Shown here one piece after another: positions 8,171 through 17,417 of a DNA stretch of 64,000 bases (position 1 is the first letter of the stretch; every line of letters begins with the position of its first letter). Made by a program: the position numbers and the translations under genes. The notes under the pieces were generated by a model. The model searched no databases, was not told the DNA's origin, and saw nothing but the letters and a program-made list of their open reading frames with translations. The DNA comes from CBDIBC01 sp965276635. Lineage in GTDB: Bacteria; Actinomycetota; Acidimicrobiia; Acidimicrobiales; Palsa-688. Location: contig CBDIBC010000005.1 of assembly GCA_965276635.1 (NCBI GenBank), positions 186,001-250,000 on the forward strand, in the 5' to 3' direction.

Positions 8171-9475
8171 ACTTCGGTACAATCTTACCTTACGGGGCGC
8201 AGCGGCCGGGACATCGCGCGCAGCGTCGAGACGGCCATCCGCTCCGGCCGGCTTGTCCCTGGTGAGAGGCTCCCGACCGTGCGAGGCCTGGCGGGCCAGC
8301 TGGGAGTAAGCCCGGCGACGGTGGCGGAGGCCTATCGAGAGCTGCGCCGCAGCGGGATCGTCGCCGGTGCGGGACGGGCCGGGACCCGGGTCCGAGGTGC
8401 GCCGCCGATCTCGCACCGCTTACCGATGGCAGTCCCGCCGGGTGTGCGGGACCTGCGAAGCGGAGCACCGGATACATCGTTGCTCCCGACCCTGCCCGCC
8501 ACAGCCCGGCGGGGGCGCCCGTATGGCGAACCATCAGTGTCACCGCTACTGGCGTCGGTGGCCGCCGAGCACCTGGCCGCAGAAGGCATCGACGTGTCCA
8601 ACATCGCCGTGGTCGGCGGCGCGCTCGACGGCGTCGAGCGCGTCGTCGGCGCGTGGCTGCACCCGGGGGACCGCATCGCAGTAGAGGACCCCGGCTACAG
8701 CTCCGCCCTCGACCTCCTCGGCGCCCTCGGCATGGAGACGCGGCCCGTCGCCTTGGATCACCGCGGCGCCCGTCCCGACAGCCTCGCCGTCGCGCTGGAG
8801 AAAGGGGTAGAGGCGGTCCTCCTCACCCCTCGGGCCCAGAACCCCACCGGGGCAGCCTGGGACGCCGCCCGTACCGCAGCCCTTGCCGCAGTGCTGCAGC
8901 GCCATCCCGACGTCTTGGTCATAGAAGACGACCATGCCGGCCCCGCTGCCGGCGTCGCCGCGCACACCGTCTGCGGTGACCGGACATGTTGGGCGACCAT
9001 CCGCTCCGTTTCCAAGTGGCTCGGTCCCGACCTGCGCCTGGCAGTGCTCGTCGGTGATCCCACCACGGTGAGCCGCGTCGAAGGTCGCCAGGTGCTGGGC
9101 ACCGGCTGGGTGAGCTACCTGCTCCAAGACACGGTCGCCACGCTGTGGTCCGACTCGACGACCACCGATCTGCTCCGTCGTGCCGCCGCCACCTACGCGC
9201 TCCGCCGCCAAGCCCTCGCCGCCGCGCTGGCCTCCCACGGTCTCGAGATGACCGGATCCTCCGGCCTGACCACCTGGGTGCCCGTCGCCGACGAACACGC
9301 CGTGCTCGCCGGCCTCGCGCAACAAGGCTGGGCCGTCAGCCCAGGAGAACGCTTCCGAATCGCATCTCCCCCCGGCATCCGCATCGCCTACGCCGCCCTC
9401 CAACAACACGAGGCACCCGACCTGGCAGCAGCCCTCGCCCGCTGCGTCCACCAACATCCAGTCCGGACCGGATAA
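8165..9475 (+). CDS. MocR/GntR-family regulator with aminotransferase-like domain (copy 1)
   Basis: 436 residues. N-terminal GntR winged helix-turn-helix at about residues 16-75 (IRSGRLVPGERLPTVRGLAG, LGVSPATVAEAYRELRRSGI), then a fold-type I PLP-binding domain as in class I/II aminotransferases. The expected PLP lysine is K284 in IRSVSKWLGPDLRLA. The loop VLLTPRAQNPTGAAWD and the aspartate region VIEDDHAGPAAG also fit. MocR proteins sense PLP or amino-compound adducts and regulate nearby genes. This one faces the leftward operon at 5105-8042 and resembles the second MocR at 10652-11977. GTG start without a clear ribosome site suggests a leaderless transcript. Confidence 0.92.
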   Translation: MDTSVQSYLTGRSGRDIARSVETAIRSGRLVPGERLPTVRGLAGQLGVSPATVAEAYRELRRSGIVAGAGRAGTRVRGAPPISHRLPMAVPPGVRDLRSGAPDTSLLPTLPATARRGRPYGEPSVSPLLASVAAEHLAAEGIDVSNIAVVGGALDGVERVVGAWLHPGDRIAVEDPGYSSALDLLGALGMETRPVALDHRGARPDSLAVALEKGVEAVLLTPRAQNPTGAAWDAARTAALAAVLQRHPDVLVIEDDHAGPAAGVAAHTVCGDRTCWATIRSVSKWLGPDLRLAVLVGDPTTVSRVEGRQVLGTGWVSYLLQDTVATLWSDSTTTDLLRRAAATYALRRQALAAALASHGLEMTGSSGLTTWVPVADEHAVLAGLAQQGWAVSPGERFRIASPPGIRIAYAALQQHEAPDLAAALARCVHQHPVRTG

Positions 9476-9556
9476 ACAACGCCGCTCCAAGAGACAATGC
9501 GGAGTGGCGCTAGCGTCCGGAGCCGACAGGCTGTCCGCTCGATTGGAGGGGCAACT

Positions 9557-10444
9557 ATGACCGCTCAACAGTTCGACAAGATCAGGTCCGGTTCCGGTTT
9601 CATTGCAGCCTTGGATCAAAGTGGGGGCAGCACGCCGACAGCGCTCCAGCAGTATGGGGTCAACGACGACGCCTACAGCAACGACGACGAGATGTTTGCC
9701 CGCATGCACGAGATGCGCAGCCGGATCGTGACCAGTCCGAGTTTCGGCGGGGACCGCATCTCGGGTGCAATCCTGTTCGGAGACACCGTTGCCCGGGAGA
9801 TTGCGGGTCGTCCCTCGGTCAGCTACCTGTGGGAGGTAAAAGGTGTGGTTCCTTTTCTGAAGGTCGATGAAGGTCTGGCCGCCGAGGTCGACGGCGCCCA
9901 GATAATGAAGCCACTACCAGCGCTTGGCCAAGAGCTGGCTGGCGCCAAGGAGCACAACGTCTTTGGCACCAAGATGCGGTCTTTCATCAAGCTGGCGAAC
10001 CCGGCCGGGGTTCGAGCGGTAGTCGACCAGCAATTCGAGATGGGCCGACAGATCCTCGCCACCGGTCTCCTGCCGATTCTCGAGCCGGAGATAGACATCC
10101 ACACCCCCGAGAGGGCGGAGGCCGAGGGACTGCTGAGGACAGCCATTCTCGAACAGCTCGACTCGCTTGCCGCCAGTGAACATGTCATTCTGAAGCTGAC
10201 GCTCCCTGAGGTTGCCGACTTCTATTCGGCGCTGGTCACGCACCCTAATGTGCTGCGCGTCGTCGCCCTCTCCGGCGGATACGGCCGCGACGAGGCGAAC
10301 GCCCGTCTCACCCGCAACCACGGGGTCGTCGCCAGTTTCTCCCGGGCCCTCACCGAGGGGCTGTCCGTCGATCAGAGTGAGGAGGTCTTCGACGCCATCC
10401 TCGACCGGTCAATCACCGACATCTGGACTGCGTCGCAAACCTGA
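9557..10444 (+). CDS. fda: Class I fructose-bisphosphate aldolase
   Basis: 295 residues from ATG 9557, preceded by GGAGGGG at good spacing. An upstream in-frame ATG lacks such a site. The opening FDKIRSGSGFIAALDQSGGS is almost diagnostic of the short bacterial class I (Schiff-base, metal-independent) fructose-1,6-bisphosphate aldolases. Further support comes from HVILKLTLPEVADFY, which carries a candidate Schiff-base lysine, and VVALSGGYGRDEANARL near the phosphate site. It reversibly splits fructose-1,6-bisphosphate into two triose phosphates in the cytosol. It follows the first MocR gene by 81 bases and may share its transcript, although a regulatory link is not obvious. Confidence 0.9.
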   Translation: MTAQQFDKIRSGSGFIAALDQSGGSTPTALQQYGVNDDAYSNDDEMFARMHEMRSRIVTSPSFGGDRISGAILFGDTVAREIAGRPSVSYLWEVKGVVPFLKVDEGLAAEVDGAQIMKPLPALGQELAGAKEHNVFGTKMRSFIKLANPAGVRAVVDQQFEMGRQILATGLLPILEPEIDIHTPERAEAEGLLRTAILEQLDSLAASEHVILKLTLPEVADFYSALVTHPNVLRVVALSGGYGRDEANARLTRNHGVVASFSRALTEGLSVDQSEEVFDAILDRSITDIWTASQT

Positions 10445-10651
10445 ACGGAACCGCCACTTGTCCGAAGCCGGCATCGCCGAGCGCCCGCTGAAGACGCGAC
10501 CGGCTGAACCTCAGCCGCCTGGTGGGGCTCGCAGCGAACGAATGCCCAGCGGCCGACTCAACCCGGGTGACGGCATTGGAACGGCACATCAACGTGGTGA
10601 TGATTCCGGGGAAGGACTCGAGGGACGTCCGTTCCGATGAACGAGGTACCG

Positions 10652-11977
10652 TCAGGCGAGACGTCCCCGCCGGCTGCCGCCGACCACTTGGGCAACGCAC
10701 CGGGCGAAGCGTGTCGCGTCGGCCGGCCGAAGCTCGGCGACCGTCACCCTGATGCTCGGCGGTGTTCTCAGCCGAAACCGCTCACCGGCGGCCACCGCCC
10801 AGCCCTGCGCCAGTAGCCCGGTCACCGCCAGCTCCTCGCTCGGGACCGACACCCATACGTTGAGGCCCGACCGCCCGGTGCCGCGAATGTCGCTGGCTCG
10901 GAGGGCTTCCAGGAGTGCAGAGCGGCGCTCCTGGTAATGACCGGACGCCTCGGCCAGGCGTGCCTCGACCATCGGATCGGAGAAGAGCTCGGCTGCCAGG
11001 TGCTGCAACAGGTGGCTCACCCATCCCGGGCCGGCCGAGAAACCGGCTTCCAAGCGGTCGACGAGCCGCTCGGAACCGGCCACGAGCGCCAGGCGTAGAT
11101 CAGGTCCGAGCGACTTCGACACCGACCGGATCACCGCCCAGGGTCTGTCGTCGTCGATGCCGAGTGGCAGGTAAGGGACGCCTGCGATCGGCCCGGCGTG
11201 ATCGTCCTCGATCACCATCACCTCGTTGCGGCGGCGCAAGACGTTCCGCAGCTCCCGGCGGCGTGGCTCGTCCCATGCCGCCCCGGTGGGGTTGTGAGCG
11301 CGAGGGGTCATCACCAGGGCCTTCGGTCGGTGGCGGTCGAGCGACTCCTCCAAGGCGGCGGGTAGGACGCCGAACTCGTCCATCGGCACGGGAACGAGGC
11401 GGAGCCCCAGTCCGCGGGCGACGTCGAAAACGCTCGAGTAGCCTGGATCCTCCACTGCGATTGGGTCCCCCATGCGGAGGTGGAGGCGCAATATGCGCTC
11501 CACTGCGTCCATCGCTCCATGCGTCACCGTCACCGCTTCTGCCCGAACGCCCTCGTCGTCGAAGCGGCTCCGGGCCAGTCCGATGAGCCGCCCCAAGTTG
11601 ACGGCTTCGTGGTAAGCGCCCGATGGCTGGGCCGCTAGGGCGAGGAGGGGCCGAAGGTCCGGCAGGAGAGCCGGATCGGGGTTACCGCTCGAGAGGTCGA
11701 TGACACCGGTCGGGAAGATCCCCGCCCGCTGAAGCGGTGGATCCGGTGTCCCTGCGATCCGGGTACCCCTCCGCCGCTCGCCCACGACGAGACCTCGGTC
11801 GCGCAAGACCCGGTAGGCCGCGGTCACCGTGGCGGTCGCGACGCCGTTGTGGTCGGCCACCACCCGAATTGGCGGAAGCACGTCACCAGCCCTCAGCCGG
11901 CCATCGACGATCGCCCCCTCGATGTGGGCAGCAAGGTCCTTTGCGGTCTTACCTGCAGGTTCGTATACTGATACCAC
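10652..11977 (-). CDS. MocR/GntR-family regulator with aminotransferase-like domain (copy 2)
   Basis: 441 residues, clearly paralogous to the MocR gene at 8165. GntR-type HTH near residues 14-72 (IVDGRLRAGDVLPPIRVVAD, GVATATVTAAYRVLRDRGLV), then the PLP-type domain with ALVMTPRAHNPTGAAWDEP, VIEDDHAGPIAG and K288 in IRSVSKSLGPDLRLA. It is transcribed divergently from the amidase gene (12009), with only 31 bases between the start codons, so it very probably controls the amidase/glutamylation cluster to its right. The effector is likely an amine, amino acid or aldehyde that reacts with PLP, by family analogy. Confidence 0.92.
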   Translation of the reverse strand: MVSVYEPAGKTAKDLAAHIEGAIVDGRLRAGDVLPPIRVVADHNGVATATVTAAYRVLRDRGLVVGERRRGTRIAGTPDPPLQRAGIFPTGVIDLSSGNPDPALLPDLRPLLALAAQPSGAYHEAVNLGRLIGLARSRFDDEGVRAEAVTVTHGAMDAVERILRLHLRMGDPIAVEDPGYSSVFDVARGLGLRLVPVPMDEFGVLPAALEESLDRHRPKALVMTPRAHNPTGAAWDEPRRRELRNVLRRRNEVMVIEDDHAGPIAGVPYLPLGIDDDRPWAVIRSVSKSLGPDLRLALVAGSERLVDRLEAGFSAGPGWVSHLLQHLAAELFSDPMVEARLAEASGHYQERRSALLEALRASDIRGTGRSGLNVWVSVPSEELAVTGLLAQGWAVAAGERFRLRTPPSIRVTVAELRPADATRFARCVAQVVGGSRRGRLA

Positions 11978-11978
11978 A

Positions 11979-12000
11979 ATCCCTACTTTGTACTAGATCA
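11979..12000 (-). promoter_or_regulatory. Shared MocR-associated motif, site B
   Basis: Read on the minus strand the intergenic stretch gives CTAGTACAAAGTAGGGAT, read on the plus strand ATCCCTACTTTGTACTAG. It matches site A at 8148-8170 and sits between the second MocR gene and the amidase. A weaker form, CGTTTGTAATAG, occurs at 15136-15147 before the permease gene. Consensus ACTWTGTACTA pointing toward the metabolic gene. Function as MocR operator is inference. Confidence 0.45.
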
Positions 12001-12008
12001 TATATCCG

Positions 12009-13583
12009 ATGGCAAGCCCGGAGGCTCGCGACTCTTTGTCTTACGAACCACCGCACTCCAAGTTGCGACTGGCGGACCTGACCGCTGTACGCGTCGCGTC
12101 TTTGGTCCGCTCGGGTGAGGTATCCCCGCTGGAGGTGCTCGACGACGTGATCGCAAGGATCGAGGACCTAGACCCGTCCCTCCACGCCGTGATGACCCTG
12201 TGCGCTGAACCGGCTCGGCGCGCAGCCAGTTCGATGAACCTCGCTTCCCGGACCGACCCCGAGTCGCTTCCCCCTCTCTGGGGGGTCCCCGTAACCATCA
12301 AGGACCTGACGCCGACAGCCGGCGTCCGCACCACACGGGGCCATCTTCGTCCTCGGCGCTGGGCTCCCAATGTCGACGCGGTGGCCGTCGAGCGGCTGCG
12401 CGCCTCCGGGGCGGTGATCGTCGCCAAGACAAACACCTGCGAGGAAGGCTGGAAGGCAGAGACGTCCAACCGGCTCGGTCCCCCGACACTCAACCCTTGG
12501 GACGCCTCCCGCACCGCTGGCGGCAGCTCCGGGGGCGCCGGAGTTGCCGCTGCTTGCGGGTTCGGTCCGATTGCCACAGGCACCGACGGAGCCGGCTCGG
12601 TTCGTATACCGGCTGCGTTCTGTGGTGTTGTCGGCTTCAAGCCGACCTTCGGTGCCATCCCGTATTGGCCTCCCAGCGCGGAGCGTCTGTCCCACATCGG
12701 TCCTCTCACCCGGACCGTGGACGACGCAGCCCTGGCCTTCGAGTCATTGATCGGTCCCGACCGGCGTGACCCGTCGTCCGATGTTCTCCTGCAGTCTCCA
12801 GATCCGAACGACGCGTTTCGAACCCACACCCTCCGGGTGGGTGTCGTCAGGGCGTCGGCATCCTGGCCCGTCGATCCCCTCGTCGCCACAGCTTTCGATC
12901 GGGTGGTCGAAGGCTGCTCAGGGGCCGGTTTGCACCTCGAGGATGCACCCGATCTGCCCGACACCTATGGGCCGCTTGAGGTAATCCTCGCCGCCTTCGA
13001 GGCCGCGCCCTACCGGGATGGCGGTCTCAGCGCCGACGCCCCACACATCGACCAGGGGCGGCTGGCGGTCATCGAGAGGGGCCTCCGGCTGGGCGCGGCG
13101 GATCTGGCCCGGGCGCTCGAGAGGCGTCATAAGCTCACCATCGAGCTGGCCCGCTGGTGGGGCTCCCATGACCTGCTGCTGATGCCGTCTACGCCGGTGC
13201 TGCCCTTTTCACCGGGTGCTACCGGCCCGGAGGGTACCGACGAACCGGTAGGTCGACTGCGTTGGGCCTGCTTCAGCTACCCGTGGAACCTGACCGGAGA
13301 CCCGGCGTGCTCATTGCCCGCCGGGTTCGTGGACGGCCTGCCGCTGGGAGTCCAGCTGGTTGGGCCGAGAGGATACGACCGGCGAGTCCTCGCGCTGGCC
13401 CGGCTGATCGAGGCTGCCGGTGTAGCCGGTTTTGCGTGGCCTCCCATGGCTCATCTCGCCGCTCTCCCGCCGAGCAGCCCTCCTACCCGTGCAGCCGGTC
13501 AACCGCCGGCCCTCGGACCCACGCTCCAGACCACGACCCCCCTGGCCGGCGTGCATGCCGCCGGCACCGGATCAGACAGGTGA
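12009..13583 (+). CDS. Amidase-signature family hydrolase
   Basis: 524 residues with the complete amidase signature Ser-cisSer-Lys triad: K98 in GVPVTIKDLTPT, S173 in RTAGGSSGGAGVAAA and nucleophile S197 in GTDGAGSVRIPAAF. The family hydrolyses carboxylic amides, including aryl-acyl amides, or acts as the glutamyl-tRNA amidotransferase A subunit. The cluster context (ligase, permease, GATase-like protein) argues for catabolic amide cleavage rather than tRNA amidation. First gene of the rightward cluster, divergent from the second MocR regulator. Its TGA is overlapped by the GTG of the next gene. The product amine could feed the glutamylating enzyme encoded next (inference). Confidence 0.9.
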   Translation: MASPEARDSLSYEPPHSKLRLADLTAVRVASLVRSGEVSPLEVLDDVIARIEDLDPSLHAVMTLCAEPARRAASSMNLASRTDPESLPPLWGVPVTIKDLTPTAGVRTTRGHLRPRRWAPNVDAVAVERLRASGAVIVAKTNTCEEGWKAETSNRLGPPTLNPWDASRTAGGSSGGAGVAAACGFGPIATGTDGAGSVRIPAAFCGVVGFKPTFGAIPYWPPSAERLSHIGPLTRTVDDAALAFESLIGPDRRDPSSDVLLQSPDPNDAFRTHTLRVGVVRASASWPVDPLVATAFDRVVEGCSGAGLHLEDAPDLPDTYGPLEVILAAFEAAPYRDGGLSADAPHIDQGRLAVIERGLRLGAADLARALERRHKLTIELARWWGSHDLLLMPSTPVLPFSPGATGPEGTDEPVGRLRWACFSYPWNLTGDPACSLPAGFVDGLPLGVQLVGPRGYDRRVLALARLIEAAGVAGFAWPPMAHLAALPPSSPPTRAAGQPPALGPTLQTTTPLAGVHAAGTGSDR

Positions 13584-15115
13584 TCACGATCGACGACACG
13601 CTCTCGAAGTCACTGCGGGACTCCAGCGCCGGTCTGCCCGGGTTCGTCGAACGAACCGGATTGGCCGGCGAGGACCGGGACAAGGCAGTTAACGACGTGC
13701 TGACCAGGGTCCATGCCGAAGGACTCGAGACGATCCGGATCGGGTTCGTGGACCCGCACGGTCTGGTGCGGTCGAAGACGGTCATGCCCGACACTTTCGA
13801 AACAGCCCTTCGCAACGGCATGGACTTCAGCCCCGGACCGTTCCTGTTCGATACCGGCCTCGATCTTGTCGGCAACCCCTTCTCGCCCGGTGCAGGAGTG
13901 GGCTTGGCCGAAATGGAGGGCGCCGCCGACTTCGTAGCACTTCCCGATCCCGCCACTTTCGCCACCCTGCCCTGGTCGCCGGCCACCGGCTGGGTCCTAG
14001 CCACCGAGTTCTTGAAGTCGGGACGGCCCGTGCCGTTCTCGGGGAGACAAATCCTCCGCCGGCTCACCGAAGAACTGGCCCGCAGGGGCATGACCTATGT
14101 GATCGGGCTCGAGGTGGAATGGTACCTGACGAGGCTGAAGGGGAAAAGCCTCGAATTCGGCGACGTCGGCGGCTTCGGACAACCGGGCACATCTCCCGAG
14201 GTTGCGCCTATCAACCTCGGCTACCAGTTCAACAGCGACAACCTCGGCGACGCGATCGAAGACCTACTGACACCGTTACGGCGCGAACTGCTGGCCCTCG
14301 GTCTGCCGCTTCGCACCATGGAACACGAGTCGGGACCGGGTCAGATGGAAAGCACCTTCGCACCGCTCCCGGCTCTGCAAGCCGCCGACGCCATGATCCT
14401 TTTCCGCACCGCGGTAAAGCAGTCCTGCGCCCGGCGGGGGCTGCACGCCACCTTCATGTGCAAGCCGGCCCTGCAAGGCGTCGACCCGAGTGGCTGGCAT
14501 CTTCACCAGTCCCTGTACAGCCGCGACGGACGAACGAACCTCTTCATGTCCAGCGACACAAGGGAGCCGGTTTCCGAGACGGCCAGGCATTTCGCCGGCG
14601 GACTCATCGCTCACGCTCCTGGGGTGTGCCTCTTCAGCACCCCTACTATCAACGGCTACCGCCGCTACGAGGCCGGCCACGGATTGGCGCCGAGCCGCGC
14701 TGGCTGGTCCTCCGACAGCCGCGGGGCCATGCTGCGGATCCTCGGTGGCCCTCACGATCGCTCCACCCACTTCGAGAACCGCAGCGGCGAGCCGGCCGCC
14801 AACCCCTACTTCTACATCGCCTCCCAACTGGTGGCGGGAATGGCCGGCGTACGAACCAAGATTGAGCCGGGCGAGCCCGACCAGGCCGGGAGCGAGCCGG
14901 CCGGCCCGCCGTTACCCACCACGTTGGCCGAAGCGGTCGACGCGGCCTTGGGCGACGACGAGCTCAAGGCGGCCCTCGGTGCTGGCCTGGTCGAATACCT
15001 GGGGGTGCTGAAGCGCAACGAGGTCAGGCGCTTCGAGAGCTCCGGAGATCTCCGGAGGAGCCTCGCCAACGGCGTGTCCGAATGGGAACAGCGAGAATAC
15101 TTCTCCGTCTTTTGA
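13580..15115 (+). CDS. Glutamine synthetase-like gamma-glutamylamide ligase
   Basis: 511 residues from GTG 13580, which overlaps the amidase stop (GTGA). The catalytic domain shows glutamine synthetase landmarks: EHESGPGQMESTFAPL for the glutamate/metal region, PSGWHLHQSLYSRDG for the nucleotide/ammonium loop and NRSGEPAANPYFYIASQLVA for the C-terminal active-site strand. Sequence detail and context differ from assimilatory GlnA: no GlnB-type gene nearby, but an amidase, permease and class I GATase-like gene in one operon. Relatives glutamylate amines, for example PuuA (putrescine) and TdnQ/AtdA1 (aniline). I infer it joins glutamate to an amine in the cytosol. The actual amine is unknown. 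Confidence 0.85.
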   Translation: MITIDDTLSKSLRDSSAGLPGFVERTGLAGEDRDKAVNDVLTRVHAEGLETIRIGFVDPHGLVRSKTVMPDTFETALRNGMDFSPGPFLFDTGLDLVGNPFSPGAGVGLAEMEGAADFVALPDPATFATLPWSPATGWVLATEFLKSGRPVPFSGRQILRRLTEELARRGMTYVIGLEVEWYLTRLKGKSLEFGDVGGFGQPGTSPEVAPINLGYQFNSDNLGDAIEDLLTPLRRELLALGLPLRTMEHESGPGQMESTFAPLPALQAADAMILFRTAVKQSCARRGLHATFMCKPALQGVDPSGWHLHQSLYSRDGRTNLFMSSDTREPVSETARHFAGGLIAHAPGVCLFSTPTINGYRRYEAGHGLAPSRAGWSSDSRGAMLRILGGPHDRSTHFENRSGEPAANPYFYIASQLVAGMAGVRTKIEPGEPDQAGSEPAGPPLPTTLAEAVDAALGDDELKAALGAGLVEYLGVLKRNEVRRFESSGDLRRSLANGVSEWEQREYFSVF

Positions 15116-15135
15116 GGCTTTGCCCTGCCACAGAG

Positions 15136-15205
15136 CGTTTGTAATAGCGCATGAAGCACGACCGTAAGAGCGAGGCCATCTTGGTGAAACATCGAGTTTG
15201 TATCG
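15136..15205 (+). promoter_or_regulatory. Possible motif repeats upstream of the permease gene
   Basis: The 119-base gap before the permease contains CGTTTGTAATAG (15136-15147) and GAGTTTGTATCG (15194-15205), both sharing TTTGTA with the MocR-associated motif at 8148-8170 and 11979-12000. They may be weaker operator sites or an internal promoter. The similarity is short, so this is tentative. Confidence 0.25.
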
Positions 15206-15234
15206 TCGGGCTGTCAACCACTGAAGGAGCAACA

Positions 15235-16716
15235 ATGACAGCACCCGCAAGGCTTCGGAGGAACCTCAAGCTATGGCAAGTGGTCGGCATATCTGTCGGC
15301 GTCATGGCTCCCTCCCTCGCCATCAACCTCGAACCCCAAGGCGCGGTCGGGACGGTCGGCCGAGCGATTCCTCTCACGTACCTGCTGGGAATGATCGGCG
15401 TGCTCCTGGTGAGTTACAGCTTCGTGCGCCTTGCCCAACAGTTCCACCATCCCGGCGCTGTTTACGGAATGGTGGGCGCCACCCTCGGACCCCGCACCGG
15501 AGCCGTCTCGGCCTGGGCGCTGACCGGTACGTACACCTTTTATTCCCTGCTCACCGCTATGGCAGTCGGAATATTCGGGTCGTCACTACTCAACACCTGG
15601 GGCATATGGAACACTCCCCCACAATGGGCGGCCTACGCCCTGGCCGCCACAACCCTGCTGATCTGTCTGTATATGTCGATCATCCCGGCGCGACGAGCGA
15701 CTGGGATTGTTCTGGTATGCGAAGCGTGCACCGTCACACTCATCTCGTTCGCGACGGTCGTGATCTTCGTCAAGCTGGTTGGCCATTCCGCGCCGGCGCA
15801 CCAAACCTTCACCTGGAGCGTCTTTAGTCCGGCCAGAGGAACCCACGCCTCGCAACTGTTTGTAGGCATCGTCTTCAGCTTCCTCTCGTTTGCCGGCTTC
15901 GAAGCCGCCGCCACCCTCGGAGGCGAAGCGGAGAGCCCGCGTCGGGCCATTCCCCGAGCGCTACTCGCCACCGCCGTGATCATCGGCGTGTTCTACGTCG
16001 CGGTCGCTGGCGCCGAGACGATGGGCTTTGGCACCTCGGCCAAAGGGCTGGCCGCGTTCGGCAACTCCTCCTCCCTCGTCGGTGACCTCGCCTCGTCGTT
16101 CCTCTCGCCCTGGGTCGGCGACCTCATCACCCTCGGCACGGTGATAAGCGGCTTTAGCTGCACCCTGGCTTGCATTGTGGGTGGGTCGCGCATGATCTAT
16201 ACGCTCGGCCGGGATGCGACGTCCGGGATCTCCCCGCTGGAGAGGCTTTCCACCCGCTGGAACACCCCCTACATCGCGGCGATCGCCGTGGTGGTGATGG
16301 CCTTCGCTGCGGAGGCTATCTTCGGTTGGGGACTGGGGGCCAAGCCCATCGAGGTGTTCGACTGGACGTCGACCATCGGGACGCTGGTGCTTCTGGTGGC
16401 CTACTTGCTGGTCGTGCTCGGATCAGCGAGGTTCCTGTTCTTCTCGGGCAAGGCCAAGGTGCCGGCCTACGAGATAGTGGTCCCCATCCTTGGCATGGCG
16501 ATCCTCGGCTACACGATTTTCAAGAACATCCACCCGACTGGCCTGCCCATCTGGGAGCCGGTGACCGGCGGAGCGTGGCTCCTGCTCGCCATCATCGCAG
16601 TGGTAGCCGTGCCCGGCATGGGCCGCCGCCTGGGCGAGCGCCTGATGGCAGACGAGGGAATGGCACCGCACGCCGTTACCGAAATCCCGGTGGCGGTTCA
16701 GCCCGTCACCGTCTGA
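15235..16716 (+). CDS. APC-family amino acid/amine permease
   Basis: 493 residues from ATG 15235 with GAAGGAG upstream. About twelve membrane helices. The first carries VVGISVGVMAPSLAI, in the place of the APC-family unwound substrate helix, and the sixth carries FSFLSFAGFEAAATLGGEAE, followed by the family's charged loop SPRRAIPRALLATAVI. APC proteins import amino acids or amines with protons. The position between the glutamyl ligase and the downstream FMN-binding and GATase-like genes suggests it imports the amine substrate of the pathway, as PuuP does for putrescine (analogy, not homology to a specific substrate). Confidence 0.9.
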   Translation: MTAPARLRRNLKLWQVVGISVGVMAPSLAINLEPQGAVGTVGRAIPLTYLLGMIGVLLVSYSFVRLAQQFHHPGAVYGMVGATLGPRTGAVSAWALTGTYTFYSLLTAMAVGIFGSSLLNTWGIWNTPPQWAAYALAATTLLICLYMSIIPARRATGIVLVCEACTVTLISFATVVIFVKLVGHSAPAHQTFTWSVFSPARGTHASQLFVGIVFSFLSFAGFEAAATLGGEAESPRRAIPRALLATAVIIGVFYVAVAGAETMGFGTSAKGLAAFGNSSSLVGDLASSFLSPWVGDLITLGTVISGFSCTLACIVGGSRMIYTLGRDATSGISPLERLSTRWNTPYIAAIAVVVMAFAAEAIFGWGLGAKPIEVFDWTSTIGTLVLLVAYLLVVLGSARFLFFSGKAKVPAYEIVVPILGMAILGYTIFKNIHPTGLPIWEPVTGGAWLLLAIIAVVAVPGMGRRLGERLMADEGMAPHAVTEIPVAVQPVTV

Positions 16717-16745
16717 ACCAACCAACTCGAACTACAGGAGCAGTG

Positions 16746-17417
16746 ATGACCGATCTCCAAACCGAGCGCACCACTTTGCGGAGGAGGGCCCACCTCGCCG
16801 TTCACGACAGGATTCAGATCAACTCGATCCTGGACGAGGCATTCGTGGCTCACGTCGGTCTCCTCGCCGAAACTGGTTTCCCTATCGTCATACCCATGGC
16901 GTTCGGGAGGGACGGCAACATGCTCTACCTGCACGGTTCGGCCGCCAACCGACTCCTCCGCCAGGCCAAGAAACCCGATGTCGAACTGTGCGTCACGGTC
17001 ACGCTCGTGGACGGGTTGGTCCTGGCGAAGGCATCGTTCAACCAATGCGTCAACTACCGGTCGGTCGTTATCGTCGGCAACGGCCGGGAGATCAAGGACC
17101 TAAACGAGAAAGAGCGATACCTCGCTCTCCTCGTCGACCATGTGACACCAGGACGGAGCAAGGACATACGCCCTCCAACCGAGAAGGAGCTGCGCGCCAC
17201 CCTCCTCCTCGAAGTCCCCATCGACGAGGCGTCGGCCAAGGTCCGAGAAGGATGGCCTGTCGACGAACCCGAAGACGAGGGGCTCGGGGTCTGGTCGGGG
17301 GTCATACCGCTACGGACGATCGCATCCCCGGCACTCGACGACCCCAACCTTCTCCCGGGCCTGACACCACCGTCCTACGCCCTCTCCTACACTCGGCCTG
17401 GATGGGAGCTGCCATGA
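16746..17417 (+). CDS. Pyridoxamine 5'-phosphate oxidase-like FMN-binding split-barrel protein
   Basis: 223 residues from ATG 16746 (CAGGAG upstream), 29 bases after the permease. The barrel pattern is visible in FVAHVGLLAETGFPIVIPMA, FGRDGNMLYLHGSAANRLL and VELCVTVTLVDGLVLAKASF, like the NimA/flavin-nucleotide-binding branch of the PNPOx clan. Members bind FMN, haem or F420 and usually act as reductases or oxidases. The substrate is unknown. Its stop overlaps the start of the GATase-like gene (ATGA), so it is part of the same pathway operon. A role in oxidising or reducing the imported amine or protecting against it is speculation. Confidence 0.85.
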   Translation: MTDLQTERTTLRRRAHLAVHDRIQINSILDEAFVAHVGLLAETGFPIVIPMAFGRDGNMLYLHGSAANRLLRQAKKPDVELCVTVTLVDGLVLAKASFNQCVNYRSVVIVGNGREIKDLNEKERYLALLVDHVTPGRSKDIRPPTEKELRATLLLEVPIDEASAKVREGWPVDEPEDEGLGVWSGVIPLRTIASPALDDPNLLPGLTPPSYALSYTRPGWELP

